Shown here piece after piece: positions 50,896 through 60,018 of a stretch of 64,000 bases of DNA. The stretch's first letter is position 1. Each line of letters starts with the position of its first letter. Under the pieces are notes generated by a model. That model was given only the letters and a program-made list of their open reading frames with translations, was not told where the DNA came from and ran no database searches. The stretch covers positions 30,045 to 94,044 of the forward strand of contig CAMJRR010000008.1 of assembly GCA_946408345.1 (NCBI GenBank), read 5' to 3'. Made by a program: the position numbers and the translations under genes. Source of the DNA: an uncultured Bacteroidales bacterium. Lineage in GTDB: Bacteria; Bacteroidota; Bacteroidia; Bacteroidales; F082.

Positions 50896-52344
50896 ATGCT
50901 CTTCAACTCCATCCAGTTCGCGATATTCTTGCCGATAGTATTTCTGCTCTATTGGTTCGTCTTCGACCGCTTCATCAGCAAGTCGAAGTGGCAATTGAAG
51001 TTGCAGAACGCTTTTGTAGTTGTAGCAAGCTATGTGTTCTACGGTTGGTGGGACTGGCGTTTTCTGCTGCTCATCGCATTTACATCTTTTTGTTCGTGGG
51101 GTAGCGGGATGCTCATCGGAAAAGCAAAAACTAGGAAGGAGGCGAAGACATGGACGACGCTCAACATTGTGCTTAACCTTGGCATCCTTGCCTTGTTCAA
51201 GTATTATGACTTTTTCGTCACCGAGTTTGCGCAACTGTTCCACATTTCAACGGATGGGCTGTTGCTGAAAGTGATTTTGCCCGTCGGAATCTCATTCTAC
51301 ACTTTCCAAGCGTTATCCTATTCGATAGATGTTTACCGAGGGAAGATAGAGCCGACCAAGGACATTATTGCCTTCTTCGCCTTCATCTCGTTTTTCCCTC
51401 AGTTGGTGGCCGGTCCTATTGAGCGGGCGACCAACCTGTTGCCACAATTTCTGAAGAAAAGGGATTTCAACTATGATACCGCTGTTGACGGAATGCGTCA
51501 AATATTGTGGGGCTTGTTCAAGAAGATAGTGGTGGCCGACAACTGCGCGGTCTATGTGGACCAAGTGTTCTCGACTTATACTGAGCAAAGCGGAAGCACT
51601 TTACTCCTCGCTGCCATCTTTTTCACCTTCCAAATCTATGGTGACTTCTCAGGTTACTCTGACATTGCCATTGGTACTGCCAAGTTGTTTAGCATCAAGC
51701 TAATGCGCAACTTTAATATACCGTATTTCAGCCGCGATATTGCGGAGTTCTGGCGCAGGTGGCATATTTCTTTGACGACATGGTTCAGGGATTATGTGTA
51801 TATTCCTTTGGGCGGCAGCCGTGTATCAAAGGCTAAGGTTGTTAGGAACACTTTCGTCATCTTCCTGTTGAGTGGTTTTTGGCATGGTGCGAATTGGACT
51901 TTCATTGTTTGGGGTGCGTATCATGCAGCCTTGTTCTTGCCGCTCATTTTGACGGGCAAGAACCGAAAATACACGAACCAAATTGCCGAAGGGCGCATTT
52001 TGCCAACATGGAAAGAGGCTGGACAGATGCTTATAACGTTTTTCTTGGCGGTATTTGGGTGGATTATCTTCAGGGCGGAGAGCATTGGGATGGCTTGGAA
52101 GTTTGTATGCGGAATCTGTAATCGAAGTCTATTCTCCCTACCAGAAGCAAAAGGATATACCGTATTGGGGCTGAATATTATACTGCTTATTGTTTTGGAA
52201 TGGATCCAGCGCGACAAGGCTTTCATTTTGGACTTATCGTCAATGAAAAAGGGTTATTTGCGGTGGACGGTTTATCTTGCCTTACTATTTATTTTGTTTG
52301 CCTTCGGAGGCCATGCTACTAATTTCATTTATTTCCAATTCTAA
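50896..52344 (+). CDS. MBOAT family membrane O-acyltransferase (MBOAT-C)
   Basis: A 482-residue AlgI-like protein with about eleven hydrophobic segments. Marks are SFFPQLVAGPIERATNLLPQ, FQIYGDFSGYSDIAIGTAKL, FWRRWHISLTTWFRDYVYIP and SGFWHGANWTFIVWGAYH with the invariant histidine. It belongs to a different subgroup from MBOAT-A and -B: the IERA and RDYVYIPLGG forms are closer to common AlgI/DltB-like copies. A single SGNH-like partner follows after three bases. The acceptor polymer is unknown. Confidence 0.93.
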   Translation: MLFNSIQFAIFLPIVFLLYWFVFDRFISKSKWQLKLQNAFVVVASYVFYGWWDWRFLLLIAFTSFCSWGSGMLIGKAKTRKEAKTWTTLNIVLNLGILALFKYYDFFVTEFAQLFHISTDGLLLKVILPVGISFYTFQALSYSIDVYRGKIEPTKDIIAFFAFISFFPQLVAGPIERATNLLPQFLKKRDFNYDTAVDGMRQILWGLFKKIVVADNCAVYVDQVFSTYTEQSGSTLLLAAIFFTFQIYGDFSGYSDIAIGTAKLFSIKLMRNFNIPYFSRDIAEFWRRWHISLTTWFRDYVYIPLGGSRVSKAKVVRNTFVIFLLSGFWHGANWTFIVWGAYHAALFLPLILTGKNRKYTNQIAEGRILPTWKEAGQMLITFFLAVFGWIIFRAESIGMAWKFVCGICNRSLFSLPEAKGYTVLGLNIILLIVLEWIQRDKAFILDLSSMKKGYLRWTVYLALLFILFAFGGHATNFIYFQF

Positions 52345-52347
52345 GTT

Positions 52348-53298
52348 ATGCGTAAGTTCATCATTAAGTCCTTGGGGTTTGGATTGTTAGTTTTGTCTTT
52401 TGCAATCACATTAGACTATATGATAAGCATGGGGCTTCGTCGAACGGATTGTTATAAATATCAGATATTCAACGATATTTTCAAAGGTAATTTGGACTAT
52501 GACATGCTCATTATGGGCAATTCTAGAGGCTTTTCGCATTTTAATCCAAAAATTATCGACTCAATTTGTGGGGTGAATTCCTATAATTTGGGATTGGGTG
52601 GCTATCCTTTTAATGCCCAAATTGCTGCATACCATTGCTATAAGGCACACAATAGAACACCCAAAGTAATCGTACAACAAGTGGATTTTGTAACGCTCAG
52701 TATGATGCACGACATTCGGCACCAGCATGATTCCGAACGGTTTTTCCCGACAGTTTATGACCCTACTATGAGGAAGGAATTGAAGAGATTGGGCTATGGA
52801 TTTATGGAATTGTATTGCCCAACCTACCGTTATTTTGGTTACCAAAAAGTTATCAAAGACGGACTGCTGGAATTTTTAAAAGTCAAGCACCATGTTGAAC
52901 GGCCAGCATACAAGGGATTCAGTCCAGAAAGAGGAAAATGGGATGGAACAAACGTGGCTGCTATGGATTCCATCATGGGTACTTTAAATAGTGAAGCGAT
53001 AGCCATTTTCGAGAATTATCTTGCTGAATGTAAGAAAGATGGAGTGTATGTTTTGCTGGTCAATTCTCCAGTTTATGCTCCAACAACCAAAAAAGTGAAG
53101 AATATGGATGAAGTGAATAAGTATTTTGAAAACATCGCCCAAAGCTTCGGATACAAGTACCTGAATTATACCGAAAATTATGATTTATGCAATGACACCT
53201 TGAATTTTTGTGTATCAGTTCATATGAATCCAGAAGCAACTAACAGGTTTTCAACAGACTTTGCAAACGATGTCCTATCTCTTGGCATTTTAAAGTGA
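52348..53298 (+). CDS. SGNH-like partner of MBOAT-C
   Basis: A 316-residue protein with one N-terminal hydrophobic segment and a periplasmic SGNH-like domain. The serine block is MLIMGNSRGFSHFNP, and GLGGYPFNAQ supplies the glycine and asparagine blocks. The C-terminal histidine block is VHMNPEATNRFS. The aspartate normally three residues before that histidine is valine here. It is unlike the longer SGNH proteins at the left of the window. It is AT-rich compared with the next operon. Confidence 0.78.
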   Translation: MRKFIIKSLGFGLLVLSFAITLDYMISMGLRRTDCYKYQIFNDIFKGNLDYDMLIMGNSRGFSHFNPKIIDSICGVNSYNLGLGGYPFNAQIAAYHCYKAHNRTPKVIVQQVDFVTLSMMHDIRHQHDSERFFPTVYDPTMRKELKRLGYGFMELYCPTYRYFGYQKVIKDGLLEFLKVKHHVERPAYKGFSPERGKWDGTNVAAMDSIMGTLNSEAIAIFENYLAECKKDGVYVLLVNSPVYAPTTKKVKNMDEVNKYFENIAQSFGYKYLNYTENYDLCNDTLNFCVSVHMNPEATNRFSTDFANDVLSLGILK

Positions 53299-53312
53299 GA
53301 TAACTTTTTCCT

Positions 53313-53343
53313 TTGCAAACCCCAAAAATTTGTCATACCTTTG
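53313..53343 (+). promoter_or_regulatory. Promoter of the methylmalonyl-CoA decarboxylase operon
   Basis: TTG (53313-53315, in CTTTGCAAAC) is followed after 20 bases by TACCTTTG (53336-53343). The first gene begins 51 bases later. Confidence 0.7.
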
Positions 53344-53393
53344 CACCGATTTAATAAATACGTATTTTTTAACAATAAATTATTCGAATAATT

Positions 53394-53810
53394 ATGCAAC
53401 CCTCTCACATTGAACACATTGGAATCGCCGTCACAAGCTTGGACGAGTCCATTCCTTTCTTTGAAAAATTGCTTGGCACCAAGTGCTACGCCATCGAAGA
53501 AGTCGCCGACCAGAAAGTGAAGACCGCTTTCTTGCGCTGCGGCCAAACCAAAATCGAGCTTTTGGAGCCCACTTCGCCTGAAAGCACTATTGCCGCTTTC
53601 ATTGAGAAGAACAACGGCAAGGGTGGGATGCACCACATCGCTTTCGCCGTGGAGAACATCGAAGGCCATCTCGAAGAAGCCAAAGAACTGGGCATCCGCC
53701 TCATCGACCAAGCTCCACGCGCTGGTGCCGAAGGCCTGAGTATCGCCTTCCTGCATCCGAAATCGACCTTTGGCGTGCTGACTGAACTGTGTGAAAACAA
53801 GAACAAATAA
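53394..53810 (+). CDS. mce: Methylmalonyl-CoA epimerase
   Basis: A 138-residue enzyme of the glyoxalase/VOC fold that interconverts (R)- and (S)-methylmalonyl-CoA in the succinate-propionate route. Metal ligands are visible in [19 protein letters not shown] and the C-terminal VLTEL. It is the first gene of an operon with the decarboxylase subunits, which is the common Bacteroidales arrangement. Its codons are strongly biased, as in the rest of the operon. Confidence 0.95.
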   Translation: MQPSHIEHIGIAVTSLDESIPFFEKLLGTKCYAIEEVADQKVKTAFLRCGQTKIELLEPTSPESTIAAFIEKNNGKGGMHHIAFAVENIEGHLEEAKELGIRLIDQAPRAGAEGLSIAFLHPKSTFGVLTELCENKNK

Positions 53811-53824
53811 AAACACATATAACC

Positions 53825-55384
53825 ATGTTAATTGAACAGAAAATCCAGGAATTGTTGGAGAAGCGCAACGAGGCCCGTCTCGGTGGCGGCCAGAAGCGCA
53901 TCGACTCCCAACATGCCAAAGGTAAGATGACGGCACGCGAGCGTATCGCCATCCTGCTCGACGAAGGCAGCTTCGAAGAGACTGACATGTTCGTGACCCA
54001 TCGCACCGTTGATTTCGGTCTCGACAAGCAACAGTACCTCGGCGACGGCGTCGTCACCGGTCATGGCACCATCGACGGCCGCGTCGTCTACGTCTACGCT
54101 CAAGACTTCACCGTGTTTGGCGGTGCCTTGAGTGAGACCATGTCCCTCAAAATCTGCAAGGTGATGGACCAAGCCATGAAAGTTGGCGCCCCCGTCATCG
54201 GCATCTGCGACTCGGGCGGTGCCCGTATCCAAGAAGGCTCGCGTTCCCTCGCTGGTTACGCTGAGATCTTCCAGCGCAACATCAATGCTTCGGGTGTCAT
54301 CCCGCAGATTTCGGCTATCTTCGGTCCCTGCGCCGGCGGTGCCGTGTATTCTCCCGCCCTCACCGACTTCATCATCATGACCAATGTGGGTAGCTATATG
54401 TTCCTCACTGGTCCGAAAGTCGTGAAGACCGTCATCGGCGAGGATGTCAGCACCGACGACCTCGGTGGTGCCCGCATCCACAGCCAGAAGTCGGGCGTGG
54501 CCCACTTCGCTGCCGAGACCGAGGAGGAAGGTCTTGCCATCATCCGCCGACTCATCTCCTTCATCCCGCAGAACAATATGGAGAACGCCCCGCTCGTGGA
54601 GTGCAACGACCCCATCGACCGTATGGAGGATGCCTTGAACCAGATCATTCCCGACAACCCGAACAAGCCTTACAACGTCGGCGACATCATCAACGCCATC
54701 GTCGACAACGGCGACTTCCTCGAGATCCACAAGAACTACGCCAAGAACATCATCGTCGGCTTCGCCCGTTTCGATGGCATGTCGGTCGGTATCGTGGCCA
54801 ACAACCCCGCCTTCTTCGCTGGTGTGTTGGACTGCGACGCCTCGCGTAAGGGCGCCCGTTTCGTCCGTTTCTGCGACGCCTTCAACATCCCGATCGTGAC
54901 CTTGGTCGACGTCCCCGGCTTCCTGCCTGGCACGGGTCAAGAGTACAACGGTATCATCGTCCACGGCGCCAAGTTGCTCTATGCCTACGGCGAATCCACC
55001 GTGCCGAAGGTCACCGTCACCCTGCGTAAGTCCTACGGTGGCTCCCACCTCGTGATGGGCTGCAAGCAGCTGCGCAACGACGTCAACTACGCTTGGCCGA
55101 CCGCCGAGATCGCCGTCATGGGTGCCAGCGGTGCCGTTGAGGTGCTCGATGGCAAGAAGATTGCCGAAATCGAGAACCCCGAAGAGCGCGCCGAGTTCGT
55201 TGCCAAGAAGGTGGATGAATACACCAAGAAGTTCGCCAACCCGTACGAGGCTGCCAAGTTCGGTTACATCGACGATGTGATCGAGCCGCGCAACACCCGT
55301 TTCCGTGTCATCCGTGCCCTGCGTACGCTTGAGACGAAGCGCCTCGCCAACCCCGAGAAGAAACATTCGAACATCCCGCTGTAA
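53825..55384 (+). CDS. mmdA: Methylmalonyl-CoA decarboxylase alpha subunit (carboxyltransferase)
   Basis: A 519-residue carboxyltransferase. Both acyl-CoA carboxylase beta halves are present, with [18 protein letters not shown] and [16 protein letters not shown] for CoA binding in the first and [12 protein letters not shown] in the second. With the OadG-like, biotin carrier and OadB-like genes downstream it should transfer the carboxyl group of methylmalonyl-CoA to biotin. Propionyl-CoA carboxylase is the main alternative for this gene alone. Its C-ending codon bias is extreme, which leaves a 512-codon antisense frame open by chance. Confidence 0.93.
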   Translation: MLIEQKIQELLEKRNEARLGGGQKRIDSQHAKGKMTARERIAILLDEGSFEETDMFVTHRTVDFGLDKQQYLGDGVVTGHGTIDGRVVYVYAQDFTVFGGALSETMSLKICKVMDQAMKVGAPVIGICDSGGARIQEGSRSLAGYAEIFQRNINASGVIPQISAIFGPCAGGAVYSPALTDFIIMTNVGSYMFLTGPKVVKTVIGEDVSTDDLGGARIHSQKSGVAHFAAETEEEGLAIIRRLISFIPQNNMENAPLVECNDPIDRMEDALNQIIPDNPNKPYNVGDIINAIVDNGDFLEIHKNYAKNIIVGFARFDGMSVGIVANNPAFFAGVLDCDASRKGARFVRFCDAFNIPIVTLVDVPGFLPGTGQEYNGIIVHGAKLLYAYGESTVPKVTVTLRKSYGGSHLVMGCKQLRNDVNYAWPTAEIAVMGASGAVEVLDGKKIAEIENPEERAEFVAKKVDEYTKKFANPYEAAKFGYIDDVIEPRNTRFRVIRALRTLETKRLANPEKKHSNIPL

Positions 55385-55402
55385 CCGTAAATCCTTGAAA
55401 CG

Positions 55403-55780
55403 ATGAACCTGTTACAATTATCATTACTGTTGGCTCACGAAGATTGGGTCTACACCAAAGGCTGGATTGTCACCATCGCTGGTTTCCTCATCGTCATCAT
55501 CGCCCTCTTCATCCTCTCGACCATCTTCCGTGGCGTGGCTGCCTATTTCAAGAAGCAGGATGCCAAGAAGAACGAAGTGAAGGAGATCAAGCCTGTGACG
55601 GTGAAGCCTACGATCAAATTGGCCGAGGGCGAGATTCCTGCCGAGGTGCAAGCCGCCATCGGTATGGCCCTCTACCTCTCGACCAACCTTCACGATGAAG
55701 AGAGCAACGTGATCACCATCGAAAGAAGGGTGACTTCTTGGAACGACAAAAATTACGGAGTTAGACACTGGAAACGTTAA
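55403..55780 (+). CDS. mmdD: OadG-like small membrane subunit of the sodium-pump decarboxylase
   Basis: A 125-residue protein with one transmembrane segment (about residues 22-45: WIVTIAGFLIVIIALFIL). A charged linker and a C-terminal AIGMALYLSTNLHDEE domain follow, the OadG/MmdD layout. It helps assemble the decarboxylase complex at the membrane. Its place between mmdA and the biotin carrier supports the call. Confidence 0.88.
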   Translation: MNLLQLSLLLAHEDWVYTKGWIVTIAGFLIVIIALFILSTIFRGVAAYFKKQDAKKNEVKEIKPVTVKPTIKLAEGEIPAEVQAAIGMALYLSTNLHDEESNVITIERRVTSWNDKNYGVRHWKR

Positions 55781-55791
55781 ATCGAACAATC

Positions 55792-56232
55792 ATGAAAAAA
55801 TTCAAATTCACCATTAGTGGTAAACCATACGAAGTAGAAGTCCAGAACATTGAAGGCAACATCGCCACCGTCAATGTGAATGGCACTGAATATCAAGTGG
55901 AGATGGAAGAGCAAGCCGCTCCGGTGATCGCTCCCGTGGCCCGTCCGGCCGCCAAGCCCGCCGCCAGCGCTCCTGCCCAGAGTGCCGCTCCGAAACCGGC
56001 CGCTGCCGCAGGTGGTGCCGGCTACAAGATGGCCGCTCCGCTTCCTGGAACCATCATGCAGATCTTCGTCAAGCAAGGCGACGCCGTGAAGAAGGGCGAC
56101 AAGCTGCTCATGTACGAAGCCATGAAGATGGAAAACAACCTGCTGGCCGAAGCTGACGGTACCATCACCGCCATCAACTGCCGCCAGGGCGACAATGTGC
56201 TTCAAGGTGATACTTTAATCGTAATCGGATAA
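55792..56232 (+). CDS. mmdC: Biotin carrier subunit of the decarboxylase
   Basis: A 146-residue protein with a short N-terminal beta part, an alanine-proline linker (about residues 45-70) and a C-terminal biotinyl domain. The biotinylated lysine is in EAMKMEN. It carries carboxyl groups from MmdA to MmdB. It starts 11 bases after mmdD and ends four bases before mmdB. Confidence 0.94.
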   Translation: MKKFKFTISGKPYEVEVQNIEGNIATVNVNGTEYQVEMEEQAAPVIAPVARPAAKPAASAPAQSAAPKPAAAAGGAGYKMAAPLPGTIMQIFVKQGDAVKKGDKLLMYEAMKMENNLLAEADGTITAINCRQGDNVLQGDTLIVIG

Positions 56233-56236
56233 GGTC

Positions 56237-57979
56237 ATGTTAGGCAAGAAAAGTATTTACAGAAGACCTGCGGTCATCCTCGGCTCCTTGGTGCTCCTGA
56301 TGCTGCTGAACCTCGCGGTCGTCAACAACCCGATGTTCGCCACTAGGGTCGCCGATTTGGGTAAAACCGAGCAAGTGAGCGAGATGACCCCAGAGGAAAG
56401 CAATGCCCAGTTGGCTGAGATGGCTGACGCAATTATCGCGGAACAGCAAAAGTCGGCCGAACTGGGTCAACAAATCGAAAACCTCAATCAACGTGTGACC
56501 ACGCTGGAAGGTAAGAACGCCAAGCATCATGTGGCCGCCAAAGAGGAAGTTAAGGAAATGTCCACCAAAGACCGTCTGAAAGAAGGTCTGCGTAACTTCT
56601 GGCTGCTTACGGGTTTCCGCAACTGCAAGATTGGCAACATCATCATGATTTTGGTGGGTATCCTCTTCATCTTCCTGGCCATCCGCTTCGAGTTTGAACC
56701 TATGCTGCTCATCCCGATTGGCACGGGTATCATCGTAGGTAACATCCCGTTTTTCCAAGGCTTCGGCGTAACCTTCGCCGATGCCATGGCCAATTTGCAA
56801 GCGCTAGATCCAGCATCGCTCAATTTCGATTTAGACACGGCTAAAGCCCTGTTGGTGGCTGTCTTTGGTGATAACCCAGGCGACAAACACATGGTGCTGA
56901 GCGAAGCCATTAAGCAGGTTGAGCATCTGAATATGTCTGATTATGGCTTAGTCAACAACGACATCGAAAGCGTGAAAGGCTTGATGACGAGCGTGTTCCA
57001 AAGTGGTGAACTGAACCTTCAGACCGGTCTTTACCAGAAGGGCAGTGTGTTGAACTACTTGTATTTTGGTGTGACCTCGGGTGTGTATCCTCCCTTGATT
57101 TTCTTGGGCATTGGCGCCATGACCGACTTCTCGTCGCTCATCGCCAACCCGAAACTGATGATCCTCGGTGCCGCCGCCCAGTTGGGTGTGTTCATCACCT
57201 TCATCGGTGCCTTGTATCTCGGCTTCAACCTGCGTGAGGCTGGTGCCATCGGTATCATCGGTGGTGCCGACGGTCCTACCGCCATCTTCCTGTCTTCGCG
57301 TTTGGCCAACGGCATGAACGGCACGCGCAACCTCATCGGCCCCATCGCCATTGCAGCCTATTCCTACATGGCTCTGGTGCCCGTGATTCAGCCACCTATC
57401 ATCCGCTTGTTGACCACCAAGGAAGAACGCCTCATCAAGATGGGTGCCCCGCGTATGGTCAACAAGACCGAAAAGATCATGTTCCCCATCGTCGGCCTCA
57501 TCCTGACCACCTTCATCAGCCCCACGGCCCTGCCGCTGTTGGGTATGCTGTTCTTCGGCAATATCATCAAGGAGTCGGGCGTGGTGAAGCGTTTGCAGAA
57601 CACCGCCTCCAACCCGTTGATTGACATCGTCACCATCGTCTTGGGTCTCACCGTGGGTGCCTCTACGCAGGCCTCCGTGTTCTTGACCTCGAGCTCCATC
57701 AAGATCTTCGTCCTCGGTGCTGCTTCGTTCTGCGTGGCCACCGCTGGCGGTCTGCTCGGTGCCAAGTTGATGAACCTCTTCCTGAAGGAGAAGATCAACC
57801 CGATGATTGGTGCCGCTGGTGTTTCGGCTGTGCCCGACAGCGCTCGCGTCGTCGAAGTGGAAGGTCAGAAGTACGACCCGTCGAACCACCTGCTCATGCA
57901 TGCCATGGCCCCGAATGTCTCCGGCGTTATCGGCTCGGCAGTCGCAGCTGGTGTGATGATGTCGTTCTTAATGATGTAA
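56237..57979 (+). CDS. mmdB: Sodium-translocating decarboxylase beta subunit with extra N-terminal region
   Basis: A 580-residue integral membrane protein that decarboxylates carboxybiotin and exports sodium. The conserved PPLIFLGIGAMTDFSSLIANP, GGADGPTAIFLSS and the second half with ASTQASVFLTSSS are normal for OadB/MmdB/GcdB. The protein is longer than the usual 380-440 residues: about 130 residues precede the core (one hydrophobic segment and a coiled coil near residues 55-95), and an acidic stretch of about 90 residues follows NIPFFQGFG. It is the last gene of the operon. Confidence 0.93.
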   Translation: MLGKKSIYRRPAVILGSLVLLMLLNLAVVNNPMFATRVADLGKTEQVSEMTPEESNAQLAEMADAIIAEQQKSAELGQQIENLNQRVTTLEGKNAKHHVAAKEEVKEMSTKDRLKEGLRNFWLLTGFRNCKIGNIIMILVGILFIFLAIRFEFEPMLLIPIGTGIIVGNIPFFQGFGVTFADAMANLQALDPASLNFDLDTAKALLVAVFGDNPGDKHMVLSEAIKQVEHLNMSDYGLVNNDIESVKGLMTSVFQSGELNLQTGLYQKGSVLNYLYFGVTSGVYPPLIFLGIGAMTDFSSLIANPKLMILGAAAQLGVFITFIGALYLGFNLREAGAIGIIGGADGPTAIFLSSRLANGMNGTRNLIGPIAIAAYSYMALVPVIQPPIIRLLTTKEERLIKMGAPRMVNKTEKIMFPIVGLILTTFISPTALPLLGMLFFGNIIKESGVVKRLQNTASNPLIDIVTIVLGLTVGASTQASVFLTSSSIKIFVLGAASFCVATAGGLLGAKLMNLFLKEKINPMIGAAGVSAVPDSARVVEVEGQKYDPSNHLLMHAMAPNVSGVIGSAVAAGVMMSFLMM

Positions 57980-58009
57980 AGGTTACACCTTATTTAATTT
58001 TAAGCGTAT

Positions 58010-58046
58010 GAAAGCCCATTGCAGACCGTTGCAGTGGGCTTTTTAA
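58010..58046 (+). terminator. Rho-independent terminator after mmdB
   Basis: AAAGCCCATTGCA and TTGCAGTGGGCTTT pair, followed by TTTAATA. It lies 31 bases past the mmdB stop. Confidence 0.85.
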
Positions 58047-58129
58047 TATATTGCAGTCATATATATTCCACCTTTCTATTTAATAATCAAAAAATAAAAT
58101 CAAAATTTTTAGTTCAATAGAAAAAGATG

Positions 58130-58137
58130 TATTTTTG
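58130..58137 (+). promoter_or_regulatory. -7 box before the first barrel gene
   Basis: TATTTTTG matches the consensus and lies 58 bases before the start. The gap upstream is very AT-rich. Confidence 0.45.
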
Positions 58138-58195
58138 CCATTTATAATCAACATTGATTACAATAACAAACTAATTAATCATCAAATTCACTACA

Positions 58196-58795
58196 ATGAA
58201 AAAAATGTTACTTCTGGTGGTAGCCGCCGTGATAGCTACGATGAGTGTCAGCGCACAGAATGGTTACGACACGAAACATGAAATCGGCATCAGCTATGGT
58301 TATATGTCGACCACCCAATGGTTAGACGCCGTAATGATGGGAGGTTTAAACATTCTTGGAGGCTTAGAGCCCGTGAAGGGTAGCGTTATTGGCCCCGTTT
58401 CTGCCGAGTATTTCTATCATGTCAACGATTGGTTTGGCGTGGGCGGCACCTTCACCTATGCTTACACGAAGGCAACCTATGACCAGACGATTGACCATGT
58501 CGCAGATGCATTTACATCCAAAACTTCCTATTTCACGGTGCTGCCTGCTGTGAAGTTCAACTGGTTCCGTAGGGATCACTTTGGCATGTATTCCAAGGTT
58601 GGTGTCGGTGTCACGATTGGTAACTTGAAGGCCAATCATCCTGACGAAAAACCCGAAACCGAGACCAGTTGGGGCTTCAATTGGCAACTTTCGGCCATTG
58701 GTATCGAGTTTGGTGGCGCACAACTTCGAGGCTTCATTGAGGGTGGGATTGGCGTACAAGGTGCTGCCTTGGCGGGCATTCGCTACAAGTTTTAA
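58196..58795 (+). CDS. Outer-membrane beta-barrel protein
   Basis: A 199-residue protein with a signal peptide cut near VSAQ. The rest is made of alternating strands rich in glycine and aromatic residues, such as HEIGISYGYMSTT and GMYSKVGVGVTIGNL, and ends in AALAGIRYKF with the aromatic last residue typical of barrels. The size suits an eight-stranded OmpA/OmpW-like barrel. The function is unknown. The next two genes also encode envelope proteins. Confidence 0.8.
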   Translation: MKKMLLLVVAAVIATMSVSAQNGYDTKHEIGISYGYMSTTQWLDAVMMGGLNILGGLEPVKGSVIGPVSAEYFYHVNDWFGVGGTFTYAYTKATYDQTIDHVADAFTSKTSYFTVLPAVKFNWFRRDHFGMYSKVGVGVTIGNLKANHPDEKPETETSWGFNWQLSAIGIEFGGAQLRGFIEGGIGVQGAALAGIRYKF

Positions 58796-58831
58796 TGCTA
58801 CATTATTTAATGTTTTAAAAATCAATCTATT

Positions 58832-59404
58832 ATGACAAAGAAACCCATTCTTCTCATGGCATTGCTGATTCTTTTAGTGGGCAGTGTCAAGGCACAATGG
58901 TTTGATTTCTCGAAAAACCAACGTGCATCTATCGGTTTAAACTTAGGTTATGTTGGCTATGACCTCAACGGCAGTGGCATCAACAAGGAGTATGCCGGTT
59001 TTGGCTTCGGTGCCAACTTGTCTTTTGCGGGCCTATATCTCGACTTCATCTATCAGAACCCTGAGCACCGCTGGGACAGAAAGATTACTTTTAATGAGTA
59101 TCCCGACCACACTGCACTCACCATCAATGTTGGTTATCAGATTCCAGTGCTTCCGTGGCTCTTTCTGACCCCGGTGATAGGTTACAGCAACGAGACTTGG
59201 GGAAGAACCATCGGCAACTCCATCGGGGTGGATTCGGAAAATCACCGCATCTATCACGACTATGTGCGCGATGGCATCAATAACCACTTCAACTATGGAG
59301 CGGGGCTGATGGTCAGACCCATCGAGTTCCTCGAAATCGGGGCCATGGCCACAAGCCATGCCATATATGGCACCATTAGCTTTTCAAGCAACTTCAAAAA
59401 ATGA
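58832..59404 (+). CDS. Predicted small outer-membrane barrel protein
   Basis: I do not recognise a named family. The 190-residue protein has a signal peptide (MTKKPILLMALLILLVGSVK) and strand-like repeats such as RASIGLNLGYVGYDL and GFGANLSFAGLYLDF, ending in SFSSNFKK. It follows the first barrel gene by 36 bases and probably shares its transcript. A surface barrel is inferred from composition. Confidence 0.7.
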   Translation: MTKKPILLMALLILLVGSVKAQWFDFSKNQRASIGLNLGYVGYDLNGSGINKEYAGFGFGANLSFAGLYLDFIYQNPEHRWDRKITFNEYPDHTALTINVGYQIPVLPWLFLTPVIGYSNETWGRTIGNSIGVDSENHRIYHDYVRDGINNHFNYGAGLMVRPIEFLEIGAMATSHAIYGTISFSSNFKK

Positions 59405-59457
59405 CCCCATTAATAATCACATAATTAACTAAATCAATTAACTAAAATCAAAGTATC

Positions 59458-59892
59458 ATGAAAAAATTCAGACTGTTACTGATTTGCGGTTTCGCCTTGT
59501 TGTTCATGGCTAGCTGCAACACTTACCACCACAGCATGAAGAGTCCCGAAGCCTATGTTGAGTATCATGCTGAAGACTTCACCCTCTCTGATCAAGTGAC
59601 TGGTGAAGCTACTGTCGTCCGCGTGATCGGCATCGACTGGCAACACCTCTTCGGCACTGAGGAAATCGGTACTACTTCTGACTTTGGCACAGTTATTCCT
59701 TACGTCGGAATAGCTATTCCTTCAGGTGCTAACTATGCTCTGTTTGACCTGATGCAAAAGAACCCAGGCTATGATGTAGTGGTCTATCCACAAGTGGAAT
59801 CCCACCGTCACGCTCCGGTACTTGGCACTGACATCTACTCAAAGACCACCTATAAGGTGACCGCTCGTTTGGGTAAATTGAAGAAGAAATAA
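59458..59892 (+). CDS. Small lipoprotein of unknown function
   Basis: A 144-residue lipoprotein; the signal ends in FMASC, so cysteine 20 would be acylated. The mature part includes SDQVTGEATVVRVIGIDW and PGYDVVVYPQVESHRHAP, a pattern seen in small Bacteroidota lipoproteins without known role. It follows two barrel genes and is closed by a terminator. Confidence 0.72.
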   Translation: MKKFRLLLICGFALLFMASCNTYHHSMKSPEAYVEYHAEDFTLSDQVTGEATVVRVIGIDWQHLFGTEEIGTTSDFGTVIPYVGIAIPSGANYALFDLMQKNPGYDVVVYPQVESHRHAPVLGTDIYSKTTYKVTARLGKLKKK

Positions 59893-59930
59893 TCATTCCT
59901 ATTCACTCAAATGAACTTTTGGGGTAATGG

Positions 59931-59962
59931 AAGGCCGCTCAAAGAGCGGCTTTCTTTTTTTG
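59931..59962 (+). terminator. Rho-independent terminator after the lipoprotein gene
   Basis: AGGCCGCTC and GAGCGGCTTT pair around AAA, followed by CTTTTTTTG. Confidence 0.88.
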
Positions 59963-59991
59963 TGTAGTTTTACCGAAAAACCTTATTTTTG
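59960..59991 (+). promoter_or_regulatory. Promoter of the patatin-barrel gene
   Basis: TTG (59960-59962) is followed after 21 bases by TATTTTTG (59984-59991). The chosen start is 28 bases later. Confidence 0.55.
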
Positions 59992-60018
59992 CGCGTTTAT
60001 TACCCTAATTCCGAAAAA

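Noticed and set aside
53828..55366. Antisense open frame of 512 codons opposite mmdA
   Set aside because: It mirrors the whole of a clear carboxyltransferase gene, has no recognisable domain, and is explained by C-ending codon bias on the coding strand.
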